A DNA stretch of 63,875 nucleotides. Source: Acidobacteriota bacterium (GTDB taxonomy: Bacteria; Acidobacteriota; Terriglobia; Terriglobales; Acidobacteriaceae). This document shows, in pieces, positions 32,413-43,177 of the stretch. Each line of letters starts with the position of its first letter. Position 1 is the stretch's first letter. Where the stretch lies: the NCBI GenBank assembly GCA_013290025.1, contig JABCYV010000002.1, forward strand, positions 1 to 63,875, read 5' to 3'. The notes under the pieces were generated by a model that made no database searches, was not told the DNA's origin, and saw only the letters and a program-made list of their open reading frames with translations. A program made the position numbers and the translations under genes.

Positions 32413-33215
32413 CAGTGTTTCACCGTGAAGTAGAAAATTGCTGTGAAGACCGCGTCGGCAACGATCACTAGGAAAGTCGACGTGACCACGGCGCTGGTCG
32501 TAGAACGGCCGACTGAATCCGGCCCTCCGCGGACGCGAAATCCTTCGAGACAGCTCACTTGGGCAATGATCGTGGCGAAGGCCACGCTCTTGATCAGTCC
32601 CGTTATTACGTCTCGCAATTGGATAGATTCGAGCACGTCCCGCAGATACAGCGCGGGAGAAAGGTGTGTGCTGAAGAACATGAATAGTCCGCCAGCTGAA
32701 ATGCCACAAACATTCGAGAGGATACTGAGACAAGGAACGGTGATCAAAGCAGCAAGGTACTTCGGTGCCAGGATGAACTCTATAGGTTCCAGCGCCATGA
32801 CCCTTAGTGAATCGAGCTCCTCCGTCACCTTCATGGTGCCGATTTCAGCCGCAAACGCCGAGCCCGAGCGGCCACTGACAGCGATGGCCGTGAGGAGCGG
32901 ACCGAGTTCACGCGTAAACCCGGCTGCGACCAAATCGATGACGTAGTGAATGGCTCCGAAGCGGCGGAGTTCAGAGGCGCCTTGCATGGCGAGAATAAAT
33001 CCCGTGCAAATAGCCATCAGGGATACCATAGGGAGCGCGTCGACTCCGATTTGCAACATCTGCCGCACCGATGCTCGCCAGCGATAGCGGTTTCCCACAA
33101 AGGGCAACGCACTGCGCATGGCGCGCAACGTGGCCCACCACTGAATATTGACACTCCCCACGTAGTCGAGATGATCGATGGTGCTTCTGCCGACATCTTC
33201 CAGAACATTTGCCAT
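32412..33215 (-). CDS. MlaE-like ABC transporter permease
   Basis: A 267-residue inner-membrane permease with five to six helices. The MlaE family core FTRELGPLLTAIAVSGRSGSA and the following EIGTMKVTEELDSLRVM are well preserved. Together with the ATPase and the MCE protein it makes an Mla-type phospholipid transporter at the cell envelope. ATG at 33215 is preferred over a TTG one codon earlier. The STAS-domain gene ends 5 bases upstream. Confidence 0.95.
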   Translation of the reverse strand: MANVLEDVGRSTIDHLDYVGSVNIQWWATLRAMRSALPFVGNRYRWRASVRQMLQIGVDALPMVSLMAICTGFILAMQGASELRRFGAIHYVIDLVAAGFTRELGPLLTAIAVSGRSGSAFAAEIGTMKVTEELDSLRVMALEPIEFILAPKYLAALITVPCLSILSNVCGISAGGLFMFFSTHLSPALYLRDVLESIQLRDVITGLIKSVAFATIIAQVSCLEGFRVRGGPDSVGRSTTSAVVTSTFLVIVADAVFTAIFYFTVKH

Positions 33216-33219
33216 CAAT

Positions 33220-33669
33220 TCACCTCAACTGTGGCGAAGCGCCTTTACAGCCAGTCGTTTCAAACACCGCTAGCAGGCCTGTAACCTCGAACAAACGAAC
33301 CATGCGACCTTGCAGTCCCTTCAAACACAACGTCGCTTGACGATTGCGTGCGACCTTCAGTGCTTCAAGCAGGGTCGCGATGCCGGAGGCGTCTATGTAG
33401 GAAACCTCCGTCAGATCCACGATGATGGTTTTCGGTGGTTGCCCTTGCAACATCGCCAGAAGCTGATCCCGAAGAGTTGGGGAAGAATCGATGCCCAGTC
33501 GGCCATGTAAGCGCACGAATGCGCGTTCTTCGCCATGATCCACGGTAATGTCAAGGCTCTCGCCTTCGGTGACTAACCCTCGTGTCAAGGCAATCTCCCC
33601 CAGGTTCGTAATGGCATGCAAGCTTCCATTCAAAAGACCAAGAACCCTTACGTGCCCATCTCTTTCCAT
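33220..33669 (-). CDS. STAS-domain protein (MlaB/anti-anti-sigma-like)
   Basis: A 149-residue protein. Residues about 45-140 are a STAS domain with the hallmark VDLTEVSYIDASGIATLLEAL, including the Ser that is phosphorylated in SpoIIAA-type proteins. In the Mla system MlaB is a STAS protein bound to MlaF, and this gene is first in the operon, so an MlaB role is the better guess. The serine and an extra N-terminal 40 residues leave an anti-anti-sigma function possible; an ECF-like gene lies divergently upstream. Confidence 0.87.
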   Translation of the reverse strand: MERDGHVRVLGLLNGSLHAITNLGEIALTRGLVTEGESLDITVDHGEERAFVRLHGRLGIDSSPTLRDQLLAMLQGQPPKTIIVDLTEVSYIDASGIATLLEALKVARNRQATLCLKGLQGRMVRLFEVTGLLAVFETTGCKGASPQLR

Positions 33670-33775
33670 GAGAGCCGTTTAGGTACTGACGCCTGAGGCT
33701 TAGCGAGTTAGGCGAGTGTGTTTGCTGAGACGGGGGCGACAAGCAGTTGGCACGTGACAGAGATGGAATCTCGCT

Positions 33776-33791
33776 CACATTGCGCAATGTG
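33776..33791. promoter_or_regulatory. Perfect 16-base palindrome
   Basis: CACATTGCGCAATGTG is a perfect palindrome between the divergent STAS and ECF-like genes, 11 bases before the TTG used for the latter. Its position and symmetry suit a dimeric repressor or activator. No protein is known to bind it. Confidence 0.45.
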
Positions 33792-33802
33792 CGGCTGGCA
33801 TA

Positions 33803-34369
33803 TTGCAGATCGCAAAACTAATCCTCGATTGTTCTCCACATCCAGAGGACGCCGAGGACGCCGTTCAGGATGCGATGCTTTCAGCCTTCAAACACATCAC
33901 CAGCTTCAACGGCCGCGCAAAGATGTCCACATGGCTCGCCGCGATTGTGATCAACGCGGTCCGCATGCAGACGCGCCGCAGGCGCCGAGGCCGAATGTTG
34001 TCGCTCGACAGCTCCCCTGACGAAGGCCGGCAGGCGAGATCGGAGTTGCTCGTTGATCCGTGCCCAAGTCCGGAGGAGACTCTAGAGCAGCTCGAACTGT
34101 ATGCACTCGCTGTTAAACTAACACGCGTCTTGGCTCCCTCTCAGAGGGCAGTTCTGCGGCTCCGTCAACAAAATGACTTCTCTCTAAGGAACGCAGCGAA
34201 GAAGTTAGGAGTTCCAGAAGGCACTTTAAAAGCACAGCTTGCGGGAGGCCGCGCCAAACTCACGGAACGATTTCATGAGGTCATAGCCAGGCCGAAAATC
34301 CGAGTGCCGGTATCGGCAGCCCGGCGAGCCGGGTGCCAGAGCATCTTACCGATTAGAGCTGCACGTTAA
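33803..34369 (+). CDS. ECF-type RNA polymerase sigma factor with short N-terminus
   Basis: About 188 residues with sigma region 2 (HPEDAEDAVQDAMLSAFKHI, then STWLAAIVINAVR) and region 4 (LAPSQRAVLRLRQQNDFSLR, then KKLGVPEGTLKAQLAGGRAKL). The first helix of region 2 normally has 20-35 more residues before PEDAED. The frame is open only back to a TGA at 33755 and contains no ATG or GTG; TTG at 33803 is the only ordinary start. The gene may therefore be 5'-truncated or use a weak start. An Arg-rich linker (QTRRRRRGR) is visible. No anti-sigma gene follows. Confidence 0.72.
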   Translation: MQIAKLILDCSPHPEDAEDAVQDAMLSAFKHITSFNGRAKMSTWLAAIVINAVRMQTRRRRRGRMLSLDSSPDEGRQARSELLVDPCPSPEETLEQLELYALAVKLTRVLAPSQRAVLRLRQQNDFSLRNAAKKLGVPEGTLKAQLAGGRAKLTERFHEVIARPKIRVPVSAARRAGCQSILPIRAAR

Positions 34370-34447
34370 CGAAGGTAATAAGCGGACAACACTTGGTTTC
34401 TCATTCGACTAACTTCGAGTAAATAGCGCTGTGCTGCCTTCGTCTCG

Positions 34448-35359
34448 TTAAAGCCTCGCCACGCTCAGCACCGCAGAGGTTGTGTGTTCCTGCCCTGGCG
34501 CCAGCGTGACCGCGGCGCCCATGATGTTGCTCGCTTCGACGCAGAGAAACTGCTTCCATTCGCCCTCACCCAGGTCTCGCAGCCCCCTAGCCCCTTCTTG
34601 CCACGGATTCCAGACTACTGTAGTGCTCGAATTCGCCTTCTGTAGTCGAATTCGACGACGCAATTTCGGATCGAGTAAATCGACGGCGTTCTGGGTATTT
34701 ATGAATGCATTGTCGGTTTGCGAGGCGATGGTCACATTACCGAGCTGCGTCTTCTCCTTGTTAGAGTCGGTATTGTCGAGAAAGCGCGTCCCATCCAGCC
34801 CCTGTAAGCGCACCGTCCCAACATCCGCGATTCGATTGTAGGTGTGCAGTGCTTCCTCGAAATGAAGCGGTGTTTTGCCTGTATTAATACAAACGAGCTC
34901 CAGCTTGAGTTCGGAACCAAAGGTGACCCGGTGCACAAGTCGAAATTCCGCCGGCCACCAGCGCCGAGTTTGCTCATCGCTCTCAATAAACATGGTTACA
35001 GCGACTCCGGCGTTATTCTCGACGATTGAATAGAGTTGCCAGGATCTTGTGCGCACGAATCCATGTGCTGGAGCGTGGGGATCGTCTGCCTTGCCGCGAA
35101 ACCAGGGAAAGCAGAGCGGAATTCCGCCGCGAATTGCCTGGCCCTCCTCCCATAGCGATTTCGAGCTGAGAAAGAGCACTTCTTCGCTGCCAGCAGGGCG
35201 CCAGGAAGTCACCTGCGCCCCGTGGACGTACATCCCGCCATACGCAAGCGGACTGGTAATGTCGACTCGCGTAAGGCCGCCATCGCCTTCGCACACGCGC
35301 GCGATGTTGGGAATTCCGAAGCGGCGATCCAGTTTAGTTAAGTCCAAAACTGCATTCAT
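34448..35359 (-). CDS. D-hexose-6-phosphate mutarotase
   Basis: A 303-residue aldose 1-epimerase-like protein of the YeaD group, which interconverts the anomers of glucose 6-phosphate. It has the family features GGMYVHGAQVTSWRP, IRGGIPLCFPWFRG, the HGFVRTRSW segment with the conserved His, and EEALHTYN with a conserved Glu and His. Such an enzyme fits the surrounding glycogen and glucose 6-phosphate genes. It is transcribed alone. Confidence 0.92.
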   Translation of the reverse strand: MNAVLDLTKLDRRFGIPNIARVCEGDGGLTRVDITSPLAYGGMYVHGAQVTSWRPAGSEEVLFLSSKSLWEEGQAIRGGIPLCFPWFRGKADDPHAPAHGFVRTRSWQLYSIVENNAGVAVTMFIESDEQTRRWWPAEFRLVHRVTFGSELKLELVCINTGKTPLHFEEALHTYNRIADVGTVRLQGLDGTRFLDNTDSNKEKTQLGNVTIASQTDNAFINTQNAVDLLDPKLRRRIRLQKANSSTTVVWNPWQEGARGLRDLGEGEWKQFLCVEASNIMGAAVTLAPGQEHTTSAVLSVARL

Positions 35360-35421
35360 ATTATTTTTGTCGAGAGGATCAGAAGCAGCAGCCGTGCCCC
35401 AGGTATTCCAATTCGCGATCG

Positions 35422-35637
35422 CTAATTCTTAGTTCGCCGTTTGGCCGCACGATTACCCGCGCCAAAAATGGCGGTCGCGAAGTTTACCCACTCCCATTCA
35501 GGAAACCAGTTTCTTCGGCACCTACCGTTGCATTGGAATTCCATCATGCTGCCGCCGCACTGCGGGCAAACCAGGTTGATGATCGACGAAATGATGCTGG
35601 AGTTGGATTCGCCGGGAAGCGTCTCAAAAATCGGCAT
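35422..35637 (-). CDS. Small zinc-ribbon-like protein
   Basis: A 71-residue basic protein with CPQCGG and CNGRC at about residues 24-42, enough for a single zinc site, and a WFPEWEW aromatic stretch. A good ribosome site (GGAG, 8 bases before the ATG) supports translation. I do not recognise the family. It lies 62 bases upstream of the mutarotase gene on the same strand and may share its transcript. Confidence 0.6.
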   Translation of the reverse strand: MPIFETLPGESNSSIISSIINLVCPQCGGSMMEFQCNGRCRRNWFPEWEWVNFATAIFGAGNRAAKRRTKN

Positions 35638-35983
35638 GGTTGATCTCCGATCGCTCTCTTAAGTTTACCGTCGCGACTACTGCGCGACCTCTAGGAGTCA
35701 ATTGCAAACCGAGGACCAATTTCCAGACCGCAAGCTCCCTTAGAAAAGACAGCTATTCCGGGCGAATTGCAACTTCACTGTCGGTACCGCTGACGAGCAT
35801 TTGGCATGTGACGGAGCATCCCCGGTCATCCTCAGAATAATTGCGTCGTCGGTGTGGGTCCGTGAACCTTAACTCAATGTAAAACCAAGCTGCTCAACGG
35901 ATCTGTCAAAACGTTCGACTTTGGCACGGCAGATGCGACGGGAGTGTATGACTTGGGCGCAAAGCCCTCGAGAGGAAGCGCTC
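35638..35983. other. Divergent intergenic region
   Basis: A 346-base gap between the zinc-ribbon gene and the secreted protein. It contains the motif TTGGCATGTGACGGA at 35804, seen also at 24834 and 33748. No convincing coding frame is present. Confidence 0.5.
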
Positions 35984-36343
35984 ATGCTGAAATCGTTGCT
36001 CTTGATCGTCATTATTTGTGCAGTCGCGTTGCCGGCTTTTTGCGAGCCGTCAGCGAAGTATGAGGTGGCCACAATCCTGGAGGTTAAGCCGCATCAATCT
36101 GCTGGCGACAGCTCGTCGTCCGAGATTCCCAGTTACGAGATTACCGTCAAAGTTGCGGGCACCAGTTATGTGGTTCTATACACAGACACCCTAGGCACAA
36201 ACACGGTCAAGTACGCTGCGGGTCGCCAACTGCTAGTGCACGTCGGAAAGAACGTCATCCTCTACAACGATATTTTGGGCCGATCGCAAGAGGTGCCGAT
36301 CATCACCCAAAAGCCGGCCACAACTATTAGCCAGCCGAAGTGA
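35984..36343 (+). CDS. Small exported protein
   Basis: A 119-residue protein with a clear signal peptide (LLLIVIICAVALPAFC) followed by a beta-rich region. I choose this ATG because AGAGGAAG lies 7 bases upstream; 21 more codons are open before it. The Cys at the end of the signal could be a lipidation site, but the preceding PAF is a poor lipobox. I do not recognise the family. The pattern SYEITVKVAGTSYVVLYTD suggests a small beta-barrel or sandwich domain. Confidence 0.72.
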   Translation: MLKSLLLIVIICAVALPAFCEPSAKYEVATILEVKPHQSAGDSSSSEIPSYEITVKVAGTSYVVLYTDTLGTNTVKYAAGRQLLVHVGKNVILYNDILGRSQEVPIITQKPATTISQPK

Positions 36344-36413
36344 TTGCCTAAGTATTGGGACGTAATAATGAAATACTTGTCGCGCCGTCGAGCGGAAGGA
36401 CTGTGGAAGAAAT

Positions 36414-37100
36414 ATGACTAGTTTTGATCCGGCGGTTAGACCTGAATTTAACCGTCAAGCCAAACTTGATCGGCGGCTCGGCGGGGCAAAAGAGACAAGC
36501 AGCATGAGTCCCAAGCTTCCCGTCGTCTATTTGGCGCGGCACGGCAACACGGCCTGGACTCACTCCGGTCAGCACACGGGCCTAACCGATCTGCCTTTGA
36601 CCCCGGATGGCGAGCGCAATGCCGTGCGGCTCGGAGAGCGGATGAAGGGGTTGACCTTTGCCAGGGCTTTTACCAGCCCGCTGCAGCGTGCTGCTCGAAC
36701 CTGCGAGTTGGCCGGATTTGGAGGCGTGGCTGAAACTGATCCAGATTTGGCGGAGTGGAACTATGGACAATACGAAGGACTAACCTCTAGCCAGATTTTG
36801 CAACAGCGCCCGGACTGGGATCTGTTTCGCGACGGTTGTCCGGGAGGCGAATCGCCACAACAAATCGGCGAGCGGGCGGACCGTGTGGTCCAACGGATAC
36901 GCAGCGTCACAGGTGACGTGTTGCTTTTTTCCAGCGGGCACTTTATTCGCGTGCTGACTGGGTGCTGGCTGGGTGTGGGACCCGCTGGCGGCAGATTTTT
37001 TCTGCTAAGCCCCGCCAGTGTCAGTGCACTTAGCTATGAACACAATCAGTCCCGACCTGCGGTTCGGCTGTGGGATGACGATCGCCATGTGGGAGCGTGA
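36414..37100 (+). CDS. Histidine phosphatase family protein
   Basis: A phosphoglycerate mutase-like phosphatase of 228 residues. The catalytic LARHGNTAWT is near residue 38, TSPLQRAARTCEL near 82, and the second catalytic His in SSGHFIRVLTG near 180. The first ATG has GGAAG 7 bases upstream; an internal ATG at 36504 gives a 198-residue protein beginning right before the fold and is equally possible. Substrate cannot be told from the sequence; being next to glycogen genes, a sugar phosphate is plausible. It precedes glgP by 70 bases on the same strand. Confidence 0.88.
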   Translation: MTSFDPAVRPEFNRQAKLDRRLGGAKETSSMSPKLPVVYLARHGNTAWTHSGQHTGLTDLPLTPDGERNAVRLGERMKGLTFARAFTSPLQRAARTCELAGFGGVAETDPDLAEWNYGQYEGLTSSQILQQRPDWDLFRDGCPGGESPQQIGERADRVVQRIRSVTGDVLLFSSGHFIRVLTGCWLGVGPAGGRFFLLSPASVSALSYEHNQSRPAVRLWDDDRHVGA

Positions 37101-37170
37101 GCAGCAACGGCGCAACCTTTCGATGCCGTAGATAATCAATGTCAGATGAACAAGATTGCGAGGTCCTCGA

Positions 37171-39699
37171 ATGAGCACAAAAACCGTAGCGCAACCAAAA
37201 CCCGCGAAAATCGTCCCCATGGTAACGAAGCCAGAAAATGCTTCCGAGCTTCTTCAGCGGTATGGCGGCGATGCTTTTCGATTTGCCGAGAGAAAAGGCG
37301 CCATTTACGAACGACATCTAGTCTTTGATCGTGCCATCGATCCGAAAGTAGCCAGCGCACGCGAACGTTTCGAAGCATTCGCGCACTCTGTGCGGGACAT
37401 TCTGGCACAGCGCTGGGTGCAAACTAAGACCACCTATGAGGGACAAAATGCGAAACGGATTTACTACCTGTCTATGGAATTTCTCCTCGGGCGTTCGCTG
37501 GTCAACAACGTCACCAATCTTCTGCTTGATCCTTTAGTCCAAGATGTTGTGCAGGAGAAACAAATCGATTGGCTCGAATTGATCGAGCAGGAACCAGATG
37601 CCGGCCTCGGCAATGGCGGCTTGGGACGGCTCGCAGCGTGTTTTCTGGATTCCATGGCCACCATGCAACTTCCTGCAACCGGCTACGGTTTGCGCTATGA
37701 GTACGGAATGTTTCGGCAATCATTTATGAACGGATGGCAGCAGGAGAGTGCCGACAATTGGTTGCGCGACGGTGACCCATGGGAGATCTGCCGCGAGCAT
37801 GAGAAAGTGGAAATTAAGCTGAGCTGCAGCTTCAAGTTGCGGGACGGAAAGGTCGAGGTGATTCCGAATCGGCCCTCCACCCTGTCCGGAATTCCATTCG
37901 ATCGTCCAGTGGTTGGGTACGGAGGGAAGACAATCAACACTCTCCGTCTCTGGGCCGCTTCTGCCCCCGACTACTTCGACTTTCAAGAATTCGGCACGGG
38001 AGATTTCATCGGTGCGCTGGCTGGAACCCTCGAAGCGGAATCGCTGACCCGGGTGCTCTATCCGGATGACTCTACGATGGCGGGACAAGAGCTGCGTTTG
38101 ATGCAGGAGTACTTCCTGGTCTCGTGTTCCCTGGCCGATTTGATACGTCGTTTTCTGCGGCACAATGCTGATTGGGAGAAGTTGCCGGAGAAGGCTGCCA
38201 TCCAGCTGAATGACACACATCCTTCCATGGCAGTCGCGGAATTGATGCGGATCCTGCTGGACGACGCGCACCTTGGATGGGACCAGGCGTGGGACCTGAC
38301 CAGGAAAACCCTGGCCTATACCAACCACACATTACTGCCGGAGGCCCTCGAGAAATGGCCGGCAGCGTGGTTTGAACTCCTTCTTCCGCGCCAACTGGAG
38401 ATTATCTACGAGATCAACCGCCGGCTGCTCGATGAGGCCCGCGTTCGATTTCCTGGAGATGAAGGCCGGATCGAACGCATCAGCCTGGTGGAAGAGAAGC
38501 CTTCACGCAAGATTCGGATGGCAAATCTCGCGATCGTTGGCTCGCATAGCACAAACGGGGTTGCCGCCGTTCACTCGAAATTATTACGCACGATCACCGT
38601 TAAAGATCTGGCCGACATGTTTCCTGAGCGTTTCAACAACAAGACCAACGGCGTCACGCCACGGCGCTGGCTGCTCGAAGCGAATCCGGGCCTGTCGGCG
38701 GCAATCACGAAAGCGATTGGCGAGAAGTGGATCACGGATCTGAGTCGGCTCAGTCAGCTAAAAGCGCTGGCCGATGATCTGGGCTTTCAGGAGGCATTCC
38801 ACACCTCAAAGCGCGAGGCCAAAGTAAAATTCGCTGATTGGCTGAAGACGACATCCGGACAAATCATCGATCCTGACACAATTTTCGACTCCCAGATCAA
38901 ACGCATTCATGAATACAAGCGGCAACTGCTGAACGCGCTGCGAATCATCGTTTGTTACAACCGCTTGCGGGAAAATCCGAACCTGGAGATGGCACCGCGC
39001 ACATTCTTCTTTGCTGGGAAAGCTGCGCCTGCTTATCGGCTGGCCAAACTTATCATCAAGTTCATCAACAATCTGGCAGGCACGATCGATGGAGACTCAA
39101 TTGTGCGTGGGCGGATGAAGGTGGTCTTCCTACCTGAATACAATGTCTCCCTGGCAGAACGTCTGATCCCTGCCAGCGACGTCTCCAACCAGATTTCGAC
39201 GGCGGGGTACGAAGCCAGCGGAACGAGTAACATGAAATTCATGATGAATGGAGCTCTGACCGTGGGCACTCTTGACGGCGCCACCATCGAAATGGCCGAG
39301 GAAGCAGGAAAAGAGAACTTGTTTCTGTTCGGCCTAACCGTTGAGCAAGTTCAAAACAGCCAGGGCTGGTACAACCCGCATTGGCACTATGAACACGAAC
39401 CCGAGACGCGAGCCGCTCTGGATCTTATCTTTTCTGATTACTTCAGCCGTAACGAACCTGGCGCCTTCGCTCCAATTCGCGATACTTTGCTCACGAACGG
39501 CGATCATTATATGCACCTGGCAGACCTCACCTCTTATGTTCAGTCGCAGGATCGGCTCGGGGTTCTTTACGCGAATCGCGCCGATTGGGCGCGAAAAGCC
39601 ATCCTGAACATCGCCAGCTCAGGAAAGTTCTCGAGCGACCGCACCATTCATGAATACGCAACTGAAATCTGGAAGGCGGAACCATGCCCCATACTTTAG
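37171..39699 (+). CDS. glgP: Glycogen/maltodextrin phosphorylase
   Basis: An 842-residue GT35 enzyme releasing glucose 1-phosphate from alpha-1,4-glucans. Full length. Visible are [16 protein letters not shown] near 145, [16 protein letters not shown] [22 protein letters not shown] near 575, and the pyridoxal phosphate Lys in [19 protein letters not shown] near 690. I use the ATG of MSTKTV with GAGG upstream rather than one five codons earlier. Its 3' end overlaps pgm by 16 bases, so glucose 1-phosphate is handed to the next enzyme in the operon. Confidence 0.97.
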   Translation: MSTKTVAQPKPAKIVPMVTKPENASELLQRYGGDAFRFAERKGAIYERHLVFDRAIDPKVASARERFEAFAHSVRDILAQRWVQTKTTYEGQNAKRIYYLSMEFLLGRSLVNNVTNLLLDPLVQDVVQEKQIDWLELIEQEPDAGLGNGGLGRLAACFLDSMATMQLPATGYGLRYEYGMFRQSFMNGWQQESADNWLRDGDPWEICREHEKVEIKLSCSFKLRDGKVEVIPNRPSTLSGIPFDRPVVGYGGKTINTLRLWAASAPDYFDFQEFGTGDFIGALAGTLEAESLTRVLYPDDSTMAGQELRLMQEYFLVSCSLADLIRRFLRHNADWEKLPEKAAIQLNDTHPSMAVAELMRILLDDAHLGWDQAWDLTRKTLAYTNHTLLPEALEKWPAAWFELLLPRQLEIIYEINRRLLDEARVRFPGDEGRIERISLVEEKPSRKIRMANLAIVGSHSTNGVAAVHSKLLRTITVKDLADMFPERFNNKTNGVTPRRWLLEANPGLSAAITKAIGEKWITDLSRLSQLKALADDLGFQEAFHTSKREAKVKFADWLKTTSGQIIDPDTIFDSQIKRIHEYKRQLLNALRIIVCYNRLRENPNLEMAPRTFFFAGKAAPAYRLAKLIIKFINNLAGTIDGDSIVRGRMKVVFLPEYNVSLAERLIPASDVSNQISTAGYEASGTSNMKFMMNGALTVGTLDGATIEMAEEAGKENLFLFGLTVEQVQNSQGWYNPHWHYEHEPETRAALDLIFSDYFSRNEPGAFAPIRDTLLTNGDHYMHLADLTSYVQSQDRLGVLYANRADWARKAILNIASSGKFSSDRTIHEYATEIWKAEPCPIL

Positions 39700-41378
39700 A
39701 AAAACAAGCAGTCGCAGAAGGTCCGGCGATTTCCCCTCTCGCAGGGAAACCCGCGCCGAAGGAACTGCTGATCGACCCAGCGCGCTTGCAACGAGATTAT
39801 TACGAGCGCAAACCCGACGTAACCGACCCCAACCAACTGGTCGCTTTCGGCACCAGCGGACATCGCGGCTCAGCGCTTCACGGTACGTTTAACGAGGCGC
39901 ACCTTCTGGCAATTACGCAGGCCATCTGCGAATACCGAAAAGGGCAGGAAATTGACGGTCCTTTATATATGGGGAAGGACACTCATGCAGTTTCAGAGCC
40001 CGCGCAGCGGACTGCCCTCGAAGTGCTGGCGGCGAATGGGGTTGAAACCATCATTCAGGAAAATGACGGCGTAACCCCGACGCCGGTTATCTCGCACGCT
40101 ATTCTCGTCTACAACCGCGGACGGAGGGAACACTTCGCCGATGGCATCGTAATCACCCCGTCACACAATCCGCCCGAGGATGGAGGATTCAAGTACAACC
40201 CGCCCAATGGCGGCCCTGCCGATACGGACGTAACCGGCTGGGTGCAAAATCGCGCCAACGATTTATTGCGATCGGGCAACAAAGATGTCAAGCGCGTTCC
40301 CTTCGAAAGGGCGATCCGGGCAACCAGCACGCATCAGGAAGATTTCGTCATGCCGTTCGTTCGCGACCTCAGAAATGTGGTTGATATGGACGCGATCCGC
40401 AGTGCGCGCCTGAAACTTGGAGTGGATCCTCTGGGCGGCGCTTCGCTGCCATACTGGGATCCGATCAATTCGATTTACGGACTAGAAGTGGAAGTCGTGA
40501 ATAGAAAGATCGATCCGACCTTCTCTTTCATGACGGTAGATCACGACGGCAAAATCCGCATGGATTGTTCGAGTCCTTATGCCATGGCCCGGCTGGTCGG
40601 GTTGAAAGATCAATTCCAGCTGGCTTTCGGTAACGATACCGACGCAGACCGGCACGGCATTGTTAGCCCAGTTGCCGGATTACTGAACCCTAATCATTAC
40701 CTCGCAGTAGCCATCCAATATTTGCTCACGCACCGCCCACAGTGGCGGCAGGATGTCATCGTGGGAAAGACCCTGGTAAGCAGCAGCATGATTGACCGAG
40801 TCATCAGTAAGCTCGGACGCCGCTTGTCCGAGGTGCCCGTCGGCTTCAAGTGGTTTGTGCCGGGACTCGTCGATGGTTCGTTCTGTTTCGGCGGAGAAGA
40901 AAGCGCGGGAGCAAGCTTTCTTCGCCAAGATGGTACCGCGTGGGCAACGGACAAAGATGGGCTTATTATGGTGCTCCTCGCGGCCGAGATTACTGCCTCG
41001 ACAGGGAAGGACCCCGGCGAGCATTACCGTGAACTGACGGCAGAATTCGGCAAACCGTATTACACACGCATTGATGCGCCGGCCACTCCGGAGCAGAAAG
41101 CGAAATTGCAGAAACTGACGCCGGATGCGGTGAAGGAATCGGATCTGGCGGGCGAACCCATTGCTGCCAAGCTGACGAAGGCCCCTGGCAATCAGGCTCC
41201 GATTGGCGGGCTGAAAGTCGTAGCGAAGAGCGGCTGGTTCGCGGCACGGCCGTCCGGCACGGAAAACATCTACAAGATTTATGCGGAGAGTTTTGAGAGC
41301 GAAGCACACCTTAATGCGATTTTGAGTGAAGCCGAGGAGATTGTGAACAACGCGCTTGGTGCTGGAGTTGTTCAATGA
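39684..41378 (+). CDS. pgm: Phosphoglucomutase (alpha-D-glucose-specific)
   Basis: A 564-residue phosphohexomutase converting glucose 1-phosphate to glucose 6-phosphate. It has the active-site Ser loop [20 protein letters not shown] near residue 155, the Mg loop [10 protein letters not shown] near 315, the sugar loop [10 protein letters not shown] near 400 and the phosphate loop [12 protein letters not shown] near 520. It is of the E. coli Pgm class. Overlaps on both sides (16 bases with glgP, 4 with malQ) make a tight three-gene unit. Confidence 0.97.
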   Translation: MPHTLEKQAVAEGPAISPLAGKPAPKELLIDPARLQRDYYERKPDVTDPNQLVAFGTSGHRGSALHGTFNEAHLLAITQAICEYRKGQEIDGPLYMGKDTHAVSEPAQRTALEVLAANGVETIIQENDGVTPTPVISHAILVYNRGRREHFADGIVITPSHNPPEDGGFKYNPPNGGPADTDVTGWVQNRANDLLRSGNKDVKRVPFERAIRATSTHQEDFVMPFVRDLRNVVDMDAIRSARLKLGVDPLGGASLPYWDPINSIYGLEVEVVNRKIDPTFSFMTVDHDGKIRMDCSSPYAMARLVGLKDQFQLAFGNDTDADRHGIVSPVAGLLNPNHYLAVAIQYLLTHRPQWRQDVIVGKTLVSSSMIDRVISKLGRRLSEVPVGFKWFVPGLVDGSFCFGGEESAGASFLRQDGTAWATDKDGLIMVLLAAEITASTGKDPGEHYRELTAEFGKPYYTRIDAPATPEQKAKLQKLTPDAVKESDLAGEPIAAKLTKAPGNQAPIGGLKVVAKSGWFAARPSGTENIYKIYAESFESEAHLNAILSEAEEIVNNALGAGVVQ

Positions 41379-42976
41379 ATGGCAACGGCGGACCAGTGAA
41401 CGTTCCGCCATTTTCGCCCGATTACCGTGCATCCGGCTTGCTGTTGCACATCACGTCTCTTCCCTCGCCTTACGGCATCGGCGATCTCAGACCATCGGCC
41501 TTTTCCTGGGTCAATCTTCTCCATGACGCTGGCCAGCGTTGGTGGCAATCCCTTCCGCTCGGGCCGACAGGTTATGGGAATTCGCCCTATCAGCCGATGT
41601 CGTCATTTGCTGGAAACGCTCTGCTGATCAGTCCTGAGAGCCTGATATCAGACGGATTGCTGGCCGAGAAGGATTGCGAATCTCACTTTCCTTCTGACTT
41701 CGTTGACTACGATGCTGTGATTCCTTTCAAAGCCCGCCTTTTCCAAGTTGCGTGGAAGCACTTCAAGTCTGGAAACTGCACGGACCTGCGGCCGGAATAT
41801 GATGAATTCCGAAATAAGCACGAACACTGGCTGAACGATTACGGGCTGTTCCGCGCGCTGAAGGCGAAGTACAACGGCGCATATTACCTCGACTGGCCCG
41901 AAGACGTGGTTCAGCGTCGACCGGAGGCTTTGGCTGCTGCGCGTCGCGAGTTAGCGGATGAAATTGACCAGGTCTGCTTCGCACAGTTCCTACTCTTCCG
42001 CCAAGGAGATCAACTTAAGACGTACGCGCATTCGAAGGATGTGAGACTGATTGGTGATTTGCCCTTCTTTGTCTCTCCGGATTCCAGCGACGTCTGGGCG
42101 AATCCGGAATTATTTCTTCTCGATGAGCATCGCCGCCCACGCTTCGTCGCGGGAGTTCCTCCCGACTACTTCAGTGCGCAAGGACAACTGTGGGGAAATC
42201 CCGTTTACAACTGGGACGCACATCGCGCAACCGGCTACCGATGGGCCATCGATCGAATCCGTGCTTTGCTTGCGCATGTGGATGCGATTCGACTGGACCA
42301 CTTCCGCGGATTTGCGGCCGCCTGGCACGTGCCCGCGGGTGCGCCAACGGCTCAGACAGGCCAGTGGGTACAGGGTCCAGGTGCGGACTTTTTCGAAGCG
42401 GTATCCGGGGAGTTGGGCGGCTTGCCGTTCATCGTCGAAGATCTCGGAATCATTACTCCGGATGTCCAGTCTTTGCGGGACCAATTTCAACTTCCGGGAA
42501 CACGTGTTTTGCAGTTTGCTTTCGACGGTCATACCGACAATCCGTACTTGCCTCACAACTTCGTGAGTAACACTGTGGTCTACACCGGCACACATGACAA
42601 CGCGCCAACTCGAGAGTGGTACGAAGAATTGCCAAACTATCAGCGCCAGATCTTTTGGAACTACCTCAAGCGAGTGCCAGGCGGGAACCCTGATGCGGCA
42701 CCTGCACTGATGAGCCTGGCATGGTCGTCCAAGGCAGCGCTGGCGATTGCTCCGTTACAGGATCTGCTTAACCTCGGGGCAGAAAGTCGCATGAATGTGC
42801 CGGGTCGGCCAGGTGGAAATTGGGGCTGGCGGTGCCGTGAAGACATGTTGTCGCAGTCAGCGTTCGGATGGCTTCGGAATTTGACGGAGACTTCGAAGCG
42901 CTCGGGTGCGCCGGCGGGCGCTCAAGAAGGAAGTTTGCGAAACGAATCGATGCCAGTTGCTGGGTCTCGAGCTTAG
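41375..42976 (+). CDS. malQ: 4-alpha-Glucanotransferase (amylomaltase)
   Basis: A 533-residue GH77 enzyme that shuffles alpha-1,4-glucan segments and releases glucose. It begins with the family motif [18 protein letters not shown], and catalytic motifs are [10 protein letters not shown] (nucleophile Asp), [12 protein letters not shown] (acid/base Glu) and YTGTHDN. Length is typical of the bacterial short form. A tail of about 30 residues after the barrel is unconserved. It completes glycogen breakdown with GlgP, GlgX and the debranching enzyme at 58.4 kb. Confidence 0.96.
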   Translation: MNGNGGPVNVPPFSPDYRASGLLLHITSLPSPYGIGDLRPSAFSWVNLLHDAGQRWWQSLPLGPTGYGNSPYQPMSSFAGNALLISPESLISDGLLAEKDCESHFPSDFVDYDAVIPFKARLFQVAWKHFKSGNCTDLRPEYDEFRNKHEHWLNDYGLFRALKAKYNGAYYLDWPEDVVQRRPEALAAARRELADEIDQVCFAQFLLFRQGDQLKTYAHSKDVRLIGDLPFFVSPDSSDVWANPELFLLDEHRRPRFVAGVPPDYFSAQGQLWGNPVYNWDAHRATGYRWAIDRIRALLAHVDAIRLDHFRGFAAAWHVPAGAPTAQTGQWVQGPGADFFEAVSGELGGLPFIVEDLGIITPDVQSLRDQFQLPGTRVLQFAFDGHTDNPYLPHNFVSNTVVYTGTHDNAPTREWYEELPNYQRQIFWNYLKRVPGGNPDAAPALMSLAWSSKAALAIAPLQDLLNLGAESRMNVPGRPGGNWGWRCREDMLSQSAFGWLRNLTETSKRSGAPAGAQEGSLRNESMPVAGSRA

Positions 42977-43177
42977 ACCGGAATTTTTAGCCGATGGAAG
43001 AATAAAGGGTCCATTCTCCAAGCTGTATGATGCCCACCCTGGCCTCACGTGGGTGCGAATGCCCGTTGAATCCCCAATGTCGTTTACGCTGGCTCTGTCT
43101 GCCGCTAATTCCGCTAGAGAAAATGATTCCCTCGTTTCATTTGCTATGTTTTAGGAGATGTTCTCCAGCTCAGCTTC

